Assembly: GCA_963735005.1 (NCBI GenBank)
Contig: CAVTJA010000010.1
Location: forward strand, 186,001 to 250,000
DNA length: 64,000 nt
Origin: WTKG01 sp963735005
GTDB lineage: Bacteria > Actinomycetota > Actinomycetes > Actinomycetales > Demequinaceae
Direction of reading: 5' to 3'
The translations under genes were made by a program, and so were the position numbers. Position 1 is the stretch's first letter. Every line of letters begins with the position of its first letter. Of the stretch, positions 47,263 through 54,880 are shown piece after piece. The notes below the pieces were generated by a model. It searched no databases. It was not told where the DNA came from and saw only the letters and a program-made list of their open reading frames with translations.

Positions 47263-48158
47263 TTAGGACTGCTCAGAAGCCGGCGGACGTACCCACATGA
47301 GTACGAGGCCTGCCATGAGCAGAGTGATTGCTAGTCCAGCCGTGCGTGCCCACTCGCCGCTCGCGCCGGTTTCGGCGAGAACGCTTTCCGAGGGCGACGG
47401 GTCGTGCGACGGCAGCACGCTCTCGGAGGGAGAGCCGCTGGGCGTGTACGACGGCGTGTAGCTCGGCGTGTACGACGGCGTGTAGCTGGGCGTGTACGAC
47501 GGCGTGTAGCTCGGCGTGTAGCTGGGCGTGTACGACGGCGTGTAGCTCGGCGTGTACGACGGCGTGTAGCTCGGCGTGTACTCGGCGTGTAGCTCGGCGT
47601 GTAGCTCGGCGTGTAGCTCGGCGTGTACGACGGCGTGTAGCTCGGCGTGTACTACGGCGTGTACGACGGCGTGTAGCTCGGCGTGTACGACGGCGTGTAG
47701 CTCGGCGTGTACGACGGCGTGTGGCTGTCGCACGACGGGATCTGAATCAGGTCGCTCAATTCGCCGTGCTTCGCGTCGTAAATCGGCGGCCAGCCAATGT
47801 TGTCAACCGGGTACGTAATGTGGGTGGGCCACGTGAACGAACCCGTGTACGTCACCTTGTCCTGCTGGTACCCCCAGCCGTCGCCGCACACGTCGTCCGG
47901 GAGGCTTCCCGGGAACGACGTATACCAGTCCGTGCCAGACTTGAAAGTGATAAGCGTCTGCTGACCACTGTTCTCCCACGAGGCGGCGGAGCCCGAGTCG
48001 AGCTTCTGGTAGACGTATAGCGAGACCTCGTGGTGCTCCGAGTCAGACGTTGCTATTGCGGGGCCTGCAGCGGCGACCGTTGCGATCGCTGCGAGACCGA
48101 AGACTCCGGCAAGCGCAGTCAGGTTTGACCGCGTCCATGCCTGTCGAATGTTGCCCAT
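47263..48158 (-). pseudogene. TPSY-repeat surface protein with LAETG sorting signal, disrupted in the repeat
   Basis: Starts at ATG 48158 (GGGAGAG upstream) with a signal peptide (LAGVFGLAAIATVAAAG). Then a unique domain of about 115 residues with two Cys (DDVCGDGWGY, PSCDSHTPS), Thr-Pro-Ser-Tyr repeats, and in another frame a C-terminus with LAETG, a membrane helix (GLAITLLMAGLVLMWV) and Arg, a class-E-type LAxTG sortase signal. Two lesions separate the parts: a TAG at 47652-47654 instead of TCG, and a one-base deletion at about 47581. Both lie inside the repeat array, so assembly error, slippage or real inactivation are all possible. If intact it would be a wall-anchored stalk-like protein. 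Confidence 0.8.
47441..47715 (-). repeat. 23-unit 12-bp tandem repeat encoding Thr-Pro-Ser-Tyr
   Basis: Units read GGCGTGTACGAC, GGCGTGTAGCTC or GGCGTGTAGCTG on the forward strand, often alternating. There are 11 exact-length units (47441-47572), one 11-bp unit (47573-47583) and 11 more (47584-47715). The unit at 47644 carries the nonsense change. The two main unit types encode the same residues with different Ser codons. Confidence 0.95.
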
Positions 48159-48449
48159 TGTTTTCTCTCCCTCAACCGGATGCGTAAATTAGTGCCGCAA
48201 GTCACCCCTGCCCGGTGATCTACGCCACACTGTGTGACAGAAGTCACACGCTGAATGTGACGTAAGTCACACTCGATAAGGCTCCAAAGTACGGCTCGTG
48301 GCCGTTTAGCGCAACTGCGGAGAGAAATTTAGGCTCAAGGTCCCGCATTATTGAGCCGATATTGGGCAGAATGCGCCGTTTCGGGAGGCGACTGCCGTGC
48401 GGCGAAGCGCTGACGCCTCGCCCGCGACACTTGGGCACGCGTGCGTGGC
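48159..48449. promoter_or_regulatory. Upstream region of the repeat protein
   Basis: 291 bp without a convincing gene; the 64-codon reverse frame at 48244-48438 has no family features. It holds the two CRP/GlxR-like palindromes described separately. The part nearest ychF (48300-48449) contains an AT-rich patch around 48320-48370 but no box that I can assign. Confidence 0.5.
48233..48271. promoter_or_regulatory. Two tandem CRP/GlxR-like palindromes
   Basis: TGTGACAGAAGTCACA at 48233-48248 and TGTGACGTAAGTCACA at 48256-48271. Each is a perfect TGTGA-N6-TCACA palindrome and their centres are 23 bp apart. The motif is the consensus of CRP and of the actinobacterial CRP-family regulator GlxR. They lie about 75-115 bp upstream of the start of the LAETG repeat protein. 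Confidence 0.85.
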
Positions 48450-49535
48450 TCAGTTGTTGAAGCGGAACTCCACGACGTCGCCGTCTGCCATCACGTAGTC
48501 CTTGCCCTCCATGCGCACCTTGCCCGCCGCCTTCGCGGCGGCCACGGAGCCGGCATCGACCAGGGCGTCGAACGACACCACCTCGGCCTTGATGAAACCC
48601 TTTTCAAAGTCGGTGTGGATCACGCCCGCGGCTTGCGGCGCCGTCCATCCCTTGCGGATGGTCCATGCGCGCGCCTCCTTGGGGCCCGCCGTCAGGTACG
48701 TCTGCAGGCCAAGCGTGGCGAACCCGACGCGCGCGAGCTGGTCGAGGCCCGACTCCTGCTGCCCGTTCTCGGCCAGCATTTCGGCTGCCTCCTCGGGCGT
48801 CAGGTCCACGAGCTCCGACTCGAACTTCGCGTCAAGGAAGATCGCCTCGGCCGGCGCGACTTTCGCGGCGAGCTCCGCCTTCTTCGCCGCATCGCCAAGC
48901 CCGGCATCGTCCGTATTGAAGACGTAGATGAACGGCTTGGCCGTCAGCAGGCTCAGGTCGCGGATGACGTCGAGGTCGAGCTTCGCGGCGGCCGCGCCCG
49001 CGGACACGGTTTGGCCTGACTCGAGGATTTCCTTCGCCTTGAGGCACGCCTCGAGGTAGGCGGGGTCCGCCTTCTTGATCTTGACTTCCTTTTCGACGCG
49101 CGGGATCACCTTGTCGAGCGTCTGGAGGTCAGCGAGCCCAAGTTCGGTCGAGATGGTCTCCATGTCCGATGCGGCATCCACCTTGCCGTCAACGTGCGTG
49201 ACGTCGGGGTCGACGAACGCGCGGGTCACCTGGCAGATCGCGTCGGCCTCGCGAATGTTGGCGAGAAACGCGTTGCCAAGGCCCTCGCCCTCCGACGCCC
49301 CCTTGACGATGCCAGCGATGTCCACGAACGACACGGTCGCGGGCAGCTCACGCGCGGAACCGAAGATCTGGGCAAGTTTGCCGAGGCGCTCATCCGGCAG
49401 AGGCACGACGCCGACGTTGGGTTCGATCGTCGCGAACGGGTAATTCGCGGCGAGAACCTCCGCGCGGGTAAGCGCATTGAAGAGGGTGGACTTGCCCACG
49501 TTGGGGAGTCCGACGATTCCGATAGTTAGGGCCAC
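48450..49535 (-). CDS. ychF: Ribosome-binding ATPase YchF (Obg family)
   Basis: 361 residues from a GTG at 49535; the longer open frame upstream has no homology-like content. P-loop GIVGLPNVGKSTLFNALT, switch region FVDIAGIVKGASEGEGLGN, and the NTDD-type base-recognition motif in FIYVFNTDDAG, as expected for ATP rather than GTP preference. The C-terminal TGS-like end (AGVIHTDFEKGFIKAEVVS, DYVMADGDVVEFRFN) is intact. Confidence 0.96.
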   Translation of the reverse strand: MALTIGIVGLPNVGKSTLFNALTRAEVLAANYPFATIEPNVGVVPLPDERLGKLAQIFGSARELPATVSFVDIAGIVKGASEGEGLGNAFLANIREADAICQVTRAFVDPDVTHVDGKVDAASDMETISTELGLADLQTLDKVIPRVEKEVKIKKADPAYLEACLKAKEILESGQTVSAGAAAAKLDLDVIRDLSLLTAKPFIYVFNTDDAGLGDAAKKAELAAKVAPAEAIFLDAKFESELVDLTPEEAAEMLAENGQQESGLDQLARVGFATLGLQTYLTAGPKEARAWTIRKGWTAPQAAGVIHTDFEKGFIKAEVVSFDALVDAGSVAAAKAAGKVRMEGKDYVMADGDVVEFRFNN

Positions 49536-49683
49536 GTGGGCGAGTCTAACGGGGCCCGCAGTGTGGCGAATCTCCCAACTCGGACAACCCGCCCGAGTCG
49601 CTACGGCGCTATTCTGACCACGTAGTGCACTCCGAGGGACGGCGCCTGCAGCGCCGGACGGGTGCGAGCTGAAGGAGACGGAC

Positions 49684-50316
49684 ATGGGTTCATACATCGT
49701 TGCAGCCATTGGCCTCGCAGTACTCGCCGCGAGCGCGGCCGCACTGACGGGCTCGTGGCAGGGCGAACGCTTCGCCGACCCGGTCCCCACCGTCACCGTC
49801 ACGGTCGAGGCTCCCAAGGAGACGCCCAAGATCGTCACGGATGGGGACCACACGCTCTTCGACATCCCAGCCGAAAACGCGCCGACCGTGGTCCTCACCG
49901 TGACCCCGGACGCGGCCATTGGCTACAACGTCCACATGGAGACGACGAACTTCACCTGGACCCCAGAGAACGTCAACCTGGAGCGGGTCGCGGGCGAGGG
50001 CCACGCGCACATCTACGTTGACGGCGTCAAGATCGGCCGCTTCTACGGCCCGGACGCTCACATCACCGCTGGCGGTCCCGGCTCCACGTTCGTGGTGTAC
50101 CTCGCCGCGAACGATCACTCCGAGTTCGCGGTCGACGGCGTTGCCGATCACCTCGACCGTGGTGATCCCGCCCGCCGCCGAGCCCAAGCCCGACCCCTCA
50201 GCAACGGCCGGCAAGTAGCGTCACCGGGGCATCGTCCCGGCGCAGGCACCTGCGTGCGGCCGCTACAAGAGCCGCGTGACGAGGAAGTAGATGCCCACGC
50301 CCGCCGCGGCTACTAG
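49684..50316 (+). CDS. Secreted small beta-sandwich protein (probable frameshift near C-terminus)
   Basis: AAGGAG precedes the ATG. An N-terminal helix (SYIVAAIGLAVLAASAAALTG) is followed by PTVTVTVEAPKETPK and a cupredoxin-like stretch (GYNVHMETTNFTWTPENVNL, GEGHAHIYVDGVKIGRFYGP, HSEFAVDG). The literal frame runs on to 50316 with an unnatural Arg-rich tail. Removing one base at about 50140 gives ITSTVVIPPAAEPKPDPSAT and a stop at 50216-50218, which avoids overlapping the next gene. So the true end is probably 50218. The His/Met-rich segment suggests possible metal binding, but no classical copper site is proven. Confidence 0.75.
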   Translation: MGSYIVAAIGLAVLAASAAALTGSWQGERFADPVPTVTVTVEAPKETPKIVTDGDHTLFDIPAENAPTVVLTVTPDAAIGYNVHMETTNFTWTPENVNLERVAGEGHAHIYVDGVKIGRFYGPDAHITAGGPGSTFVVYLAANDHSEFAVDGVADHLDRGDPARRRAQARPLSNGRQVASPGHRPGAGTCVRPLQEPRDEEVDAHARRGY

Positions 50317-50628
50317 CAGGCTCAGGTAGGCAATGACGATGCGCGTGTCGCCGAGCACGCAGCGCGACGTCAGCAGGCCAGCCTTGCGAGCGCGCGCGTA
50401 GCCCACGAGCCCCAGGACGGCGAAGAACAGCAGCGCCACGGGGCCCGCGAGCCAGCCGAGCAGGGCGATCGTGGCGAAGATGCATAGGCGAAGCGGGTCG
50501 AACGGCGCGGTGGCTTTGCCCGGCGGCTGGTACGGGAACTTCACGCTCGCGGCAGGCTGGCCATCCGCGTCGCCCGGGGCTCGCTGGGCGTCGTACTCCG
50601 CGTGCGTCATTCGCCGGCGCAGGCTCAC
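50263..50628 (-). CDS. Small membrane protein downstream of radical SAM gene
   Basis: 121 residues if started at the GTG that overlaps the radical SAM stop (GTGA). An internal ATG at 50610 would give 115. A Pro-rich soluble N-terminus (FPYQPPGKATAPFDP) is followed by three membrane helices (ATIALLGWLAGPVALLFFAV and IVIAYLSLLVAAAGVGIYFL among them). Unknown family. Tight coupling links it functionally to the radical SAM protein. Confidence 0.78.
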   Translation of the reverse strand: MSLRRRMTHAEYDAQRAPGDADGQPAASVKFPYQPPGKATAPFDPLRLCIFATIALLGWLAGPVALLFFAVLGLVGYARARKAGLLTSRCVLGDTRIVIAYLSLLVAAAGVGIYFLVTRLL

Positions 50629-52211
50629 GTCGATACCAGCGGGAGCTCGCGGCCCACGGGCTTGGCCCACGCGAGCCGCTGCTGCGACAGCTTGGGCCAC
50701 GCTTGTACTGCGCAGAACGGCGCGCACTGGTTGGCGCCCTCGTCCGACACCGTACCCACATGCACGCAGCACTGGATGAGCCGCTCCTCGATCATCGTCG
50801 CCATGTCCATGAACGGCTTGATCGTGATGCGCTTGATGCGCGTGCCGAGCATCTCCCGCAGGCGGTCCTTGCCGCCCGGCAGGGACGACGACGCGAGCGC
50901 CATCATGGTGCCGATGCCGAGGTCGCAGTTGTCGCAGATGTCCTTCCACATGGTCCCGACGGTGGGGTGGGACAGCGAGGACTGCTCGGAGAGCAGGCCG
51001 AGCAGGCTCTCCTTCACCACGGACTTCATCTTGGTGTTGATCGCGCTGTCCGCGATGCGGTTCGCCACCAGGTCGGGGTTGAGGTCGAGGAACGCCTTGA
51101 GTTGGTCGTGGCCCACGAGCTTGGTGAGCGAGTTCCACTCGCCGGAGTCGTCCTTGAGCATGTAGCCCACCGAGCAGCAGTGCGGGTGCGAGCACGGCAG
51201 CGCCGTGAGGTCGCGCCACTCCACCAGGCCATCCGTCTGCGGGCCGAGCCGCTTGAGCACACCCGTGTGCGTGAGCCGGTCCATCCAGTCGTGGTCCTCG
51301 GCGCGGCCGGAGAAGAACTGCGGCTGCAGGGACACCCCGCCGATGTAGGGCGTATTCATCGCGCGCTTGATGACGGCGCCGATCTCGTGGTCGTTGACGC
51401 CCTTCGCGATCGTCATGGTGAGCGTGGTGAAGATGCCCGCCTCGCTGAGGCGCTCGATCGCCTTGTCCTTGACCTTTGTGAGGTCGCCGCCGCGGTGGTG
51501 ACGCGAGGCGTCGGCGCTTTCGCCGTCGAACTGGAGGTAGACCTCGACCCGGTCGCGGTGCTTCTTGAGCAGTTCGACCAGCGCGTCGTCCTTGGCGATC
51601 AGCAACCCGTTGGTGTTGACGAGGATGCGCACGGCGTTGCGCGCGACCACGCCCTCGAGAATCTCCTCGAAGTGCGGGTGGATGGTGGGCTCCCCGCCGC
51701 TCAGCATCAAGACGTCGATGCGCCCGTTCTCGCGAGCGAGGCGCTGGTCGAGGTTCGCAAACACGTCCTCGACCGCGGCCACGCCCTGCATCTGAGGCGA
51801 CGACTCCGTGAAGCACGTGGGGCACTTGAGGTTGCACTCGGCGGCGATGTCCTCGAGCAGGATGCACGTGTGCTGCGTCTGCATCTCGGGCAGGCCAGCG
51901 AGGTAGGCCTCGGGGATGGGCGCATAGTTGCCCGGGGTGTCCGCCGTGTGCGTCTTGGTGGGCGCCGTCCACTCCTCGAGATAGCTGAGGATCTCGGGGT
52001 CCTCGTCGTACATGGTGACGACCTTGCCGTGGACGCGGCAGCCGCGCTCGAGCCAGACGGTGCCGTCCCGCACGGCGAGCCAGCCGGCCAGACGCTGGAC
52101 CTCCTCGAGCGGGCGCGTGGGGTTGTCGGCGTGGCAGTGAGGGCAGAAGGAGTTGACGTACCGGTGGATCCGGTCGCCGCGGAGCGCGGCGCCGGTCATG
52201 TCGACGCTCAC
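50625..52211 (-). CDS. Radical SAM enzyme of the MJ0619/Tes-like type
   Basis: 528 residues from a GTG at 52211, 1 base after the upstream stop, with GGGGGCGGG before it. N-terminal zinc/Fe-S-like motif NSFCPHCHADN, then RGCRVHGKVVTMY; core radical SAM motif CNLKCPTCF (Cx3Cx2C) near residue 130; SGGEPTIHPHF; GLLIAKDDALVELL. The C-terminal part has more Cys clusters (SHPHCCSVG, ICDNCDLGIGT, IQCCVHVG, NQCAPFC) that could bind extra clusters. The architecture resembles the COG1964 enzymes, including MJ0619 (pterin methylation) and tetraether lipid synthase. The substrate here is unknown. Confidence 0.88.
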   Translation of the reverse strand: MSVDMTGAALRGDRIHRYVNSFCPHCHADNPTRPLEEVQRLAGWLAVRDGTVWLERGCRVHGKVVTMYDEDPEILSYLEEWTAPTKTHTADTPGNYAPIPEAYLAGLPEMQTQHTCILLEDIAAECNLKCPTCFTESSPQMQGVAAVEDVFANLDQRLARENGRIDVLMLSGGEPTIHPHFEEILEGVVARNAVRILVNTNGLLIAKDDALVELLKKHRDRVEVYLQFDGESADASRHHRGGDLTKVKDKAIERLSEAGIFTTLTMTIAKGVNDHEIGAVIKRAMNTPYIGGVSLQPQFFSGRAEDHDWMDRLTHTGVLKRLGPQTDGLVEWRDLTALPCSHPHCCSVGYMLKDDSGEWNSLTKLVGHDQLKAFLDLNPDLVANRIADSAINTKMKSVVKESLLGLLSEQSSLSHPTVGTMWKDICDNCDLGIGTMMALASSSLPGGKDRLREMLGTRIKRITIKPFMDMATMIEERLIQCCVHVGTVSDEGANQCAPFCAVQAWPKLSQQRLAWAKPVGRELPLVST

Positions 52212-52212
52212 G

Positions 52213-52701
52213 CTAGTACCCGCCCCCGGAAATCGCGACGATGCACACAACGAGCCCGATGCCCGCACCCACGAACAATCCCACAGGGACAGAAAGCAGC
52301 AAGCCCATTCCCCAGCCGCGACGGGACGCGGAGCCACGCCGGACCATCACGATCCCGGGCACGATAGGGGCGGCCACGACCGCGAACAGCGTCAGCGTCG
52401 CGAGCGCATTTGCGACGTCGATGTTCCCCGAGCTTGTGGCCCCGCTCTGCAGGGCGGCCCCAAGAAAGCCAACGATCACCATTCCCACGATCCCCACGAC
52501 GATTCCCAGGAACACGGTTCCGGGGTGAAACTTGCGCGGAGGCTTGCCGTACTGAGGCGTAGGCCCGTACCCGGGAGTGTTCTGAGGCGGCGGAACCGCG
52601 GCGTTCGGAGGGACCGCGTTCGCCGGAGGCTTGGCCATCGGCGGCGGCGGGGTCGCAAACGGATCGTCTGACGACGGCGGTGTCTCTTCGGGTCCTGTCA
52701 T
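52213..52701 (-). CDS. Proline-rich N-terminus, three-helix membrane protein
   Basis: 162 residues from ATG 52701, which overlaps the native stop of the lgt-like gene (ATGA). The first 60 residues are Pro/Gln-rich (PPQNTPGYGPTPQYGKPPRK), followed by three membrane helices (GTVFLGIVVGIVGMVIVGFL, TLTLFAVVAAPIVPGIVMV, GLLLSVPVGLFVGAGIGLVV). Proteins of this design are common in actinobacteria and of unknown function. It is coupled on both sides within the four-gene operon. Confidence 0.82.
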   Translation of the reverse strand: MTGPEETPPSSDDPFATPPPPMAKPPANAVPPNAAVPPPQNTPGYGPTPQYGKPPRKFHPGTVFLGIVVGIVGMVIVGFLGAALQSGATSSGNIDVANALATLTLFAVVAAPIVPGIVMVRRGSASRRGWGMGLLLSVPVGLFVGAGIGLVVCIVAISGGGY

Positions 52702-53517
52702 GAGGAGACAGTAACGCGCGAATCGTCCGGAGGGGAGGTGAAATCGGCGCGGATTGAGCCGACCCGCGCGCGCCACCACTTCCACAGGCGCCAGAGCCAC
52801 CCGCCGCGAACGCGCCCGCGATGAACCACTGGGGCCGGCTAAGCCCCAGCCACACGCCCTCGTTGCCGCGCACAAACTCCACAAGGAAGCGGAAGACGCC
52901 GTAGGCAGCGACGTACCAGCGGAACAGCGTGCCGGGCGGGTACGGGCGCTTGCGCAGGGCCCACAGCACCGCGAACGCCGCCGCGTGGAACGCGATCTCG
53001 TAGGCGAACGACGGGTGCAATGGCACGCCAACTGGCGCGCCCGGGAGCCACTGCGCGGTCTCGGGCCCCAACACGATTCCCCAGTCGCCGCCAGTGGGCG
53101 TGCCCGGAACCTCCGTCAGAAAGCAGCCCACGCGCCCGATCGCCATGCCAAGGGCGACCGCTGGCGCGAAGGCGTCGCCCGTCGTCGTCGTGACGCCGGT
53201 GAGGCGCTTGGCGATCAGCACGCCAATCCACGCCCCCGCGAGCCCGCCGATGATGGACCGATTCCCGTGCTGCCATTGCTCGAGCAGACTGAGGTTGTTG
53301 CTGAAATCGAGGCTCTGGAACCACGGGTCCAAGCCGCGCGCCGATGAGGCGCTCCGGTGAGAGCGCCGAGCAGCAGCCACCACCAGTCGTCGCTGAGGAT
53401 TCCGCGGCGGCGGCTTTCCGCATACACAATGAGCCCGCCGACGAGCATTCCGAGGCCCACGAGCGAGTCGTGAAGGCTGAACGGGATCCCCGCGAACTCG
53501 TGAATGTTGGGAAGCAC
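52698..53517 (-). pseudogene. Prolipoprotein diacylglyceryl transferase-like protein, split by three apparent frameshifts
   Basis: Starts at GTG 53517 (LPNIHEFAGIPFSLHDSLVG), typical of Lgt. It continues in other frames with RSIIGGLAGAWIGVLIAKRL, GMAIGRVGCFLTEVPGTPTG, HPSFAYEIAFH and YGVFRFLVEFVRGNEGVWLG, and ends with RLWKWWRARVGSIRADFT and a TGA overlapping the next ATG. Joining needs two single-base removals near 53348 and 53328 and one insertion near 52800, all in G/C runs. Coding sense is otherwise preserved, so sequence error is more likely than decay. The GRVGCFLTE motif differs from the usual GRxGNFxNxE of Lgt, so it may be a diverged paralogue working with the neighbouring radical SAM enzyme. 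Confidence 0.78.
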
Positions 53518-53598
53518 ACGATCATCGTAGGCGTGCGGGGTGCGCGCCGCCCGGCGCGTGCTGGCGGCCGTGTCGGGGGGCCGCCGTACCCTGACGGC

Positions 53599-54865
53599 AT
53601 GACTGAGATTCTCTGGGCAGTGGCGGGGCTTGTCGTGGGCGCAGTGATTGCGTACGCCGTGGCGGTCGCGCGGTCCTCCACGCGCACCGAGGCCGTCGCG
53701 AACCGCCGCGCCGACGAACGCGAGGCGCGGGTCCGCGAAGAGGCCGACCGCCGCATCGCCGACATCAAGGAGCAGTACGCCCAAGTGCAGGACCAGTTCA
53801 AGGCCCTCAGCACGGACGTCCTGCGCGCCAACTCGGCGCAGTTCCTCGAGATGGCGGACCAGCGCTTCAAGCTGACCTCCCAGCAGCAGGACGCAGAGCT
53901 AGCAAAGCGAGAGCAGGCGGTCAAGCAGCTCGTGGAGCCCATGGCCAAGGCGCTCGAGGACGTCCGCAAGCAGACGTCAGATGCCGACAAGATGCGGGCC
54001 GAGGGCCAGGCAGCGCTGCGCGAGCAGGTGACGGCGATGCTGATGGCGAGCGAGAAGCTCGACAAGCGCACCTCCGACTTCATCAACACGCTGCGGCGCT
54101 CGGACGTGCGCGGCAACTGGGGCGAGGTCCAGCTCCATCGCGTTGTGGAACTCGCCGGCATGGTCCAGCACGTGGACTACGAGGAACAGGAAAACGTCAA
54201 GGACGACGACGGCAAGAACCTGCGCCCGGACATGACCGTCAAGCTGGCCGGCGGCCGGACCATCGTCGTGGACTCCAAGGTGGCACTGTCCGCGCTCATC
54301 GAGGCGTTCGAGACGGACGACGAGGCCGTGCGCGCGGAACGCCTGCTTGCGCATGCGAAGCACGTGCGCAAGCACGTGGACGACCTCGCCTCCAAGAAGT
54401 ACTGGGACCAGTTCTCGTCCGCGCCCGGAGTTCGTGGTGATGTTCGTGCCGTCAGAGGCCTTCTACCAGGCCGCCATCGAGCAGGACTCGACGCTCCAGG
54501 AGCACGCGTTCACCAAGAACGTCATGATCGCCACCCCCACCACGCTGGTGGCCATGCTCCGCACGGTCGCGCACGCCTGGAAGGAGGACGCCCTCGCCAA
54601 GAACGCGCAACTCGTCCTCGCCACCGGCAAGGAGCTTTACGACCGCCTGGTGACCATGGGAGGCCACCTCGCCAAGGTGGGCCGCGCGCTCGACAGCGCC
54701 GGCAAGGCCTACAACCAGACGGTCGCGTCCATGGAGACCCGGGTGCTTGTGAGCGCGCGCAAGTTCGGCGAGATGCAGCAGATCAGCTCGGAGCTCGAGA
54801 CGCCCGCGCAGGTCCACCTGGACATCCGCGAGATCGCGGCTGCCGAGCTCGACCCAGAGGACTGA
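53599..54865 (+). CDS. rmuC: DNA recombination protein RmuC (apparent frameshift)
   Basis: An N-terminal membrane helix (ILWAVAGLVVGAVIAYAVAV), a long coiled coil (about residues 30-150), then the RmuC core SDVRGNWGEVQLHRVVELAGM, LRPDMTVKLAGGRTIVVDSK and, after the frame change, EFVVMFVPSEAFYQAAIEQD, KNVMIATPTTLVAMLRTVAH. The frame changes at about 54424-54428: one extra G or C in GCGCCCGGAG. The 5' frame would otherwise run on as nonsense to 55026. With the extra base removed the protein is about 421 residues, ending at 54865. RmuC limits rearrangements at inverted repeats. Confidence 0.88.
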
Positions 54866-54880
54866 CGCGCGCGGCTGGCG

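Noticed and set aside
47441..47715. Possible CRISPR array from regular short repeats
   Set aside because: The 12-bp units are contiguous without spacers and encode Thr-Pro-Ser-Tyr in a surface protein gene.
48244..48438. 64-codon reverse frame upstream of the repeat protein
   Set aside because: No RBS, no family features, and it covers the CRP-like operator region.
50263..51972. 569-codon reverse frame across the radical SAM gene
   Set aside because: Only its last part (from 50628) is coding. The rest is the wrong frame of the radical SAM gene, which has all Cys motifs in its own frame.
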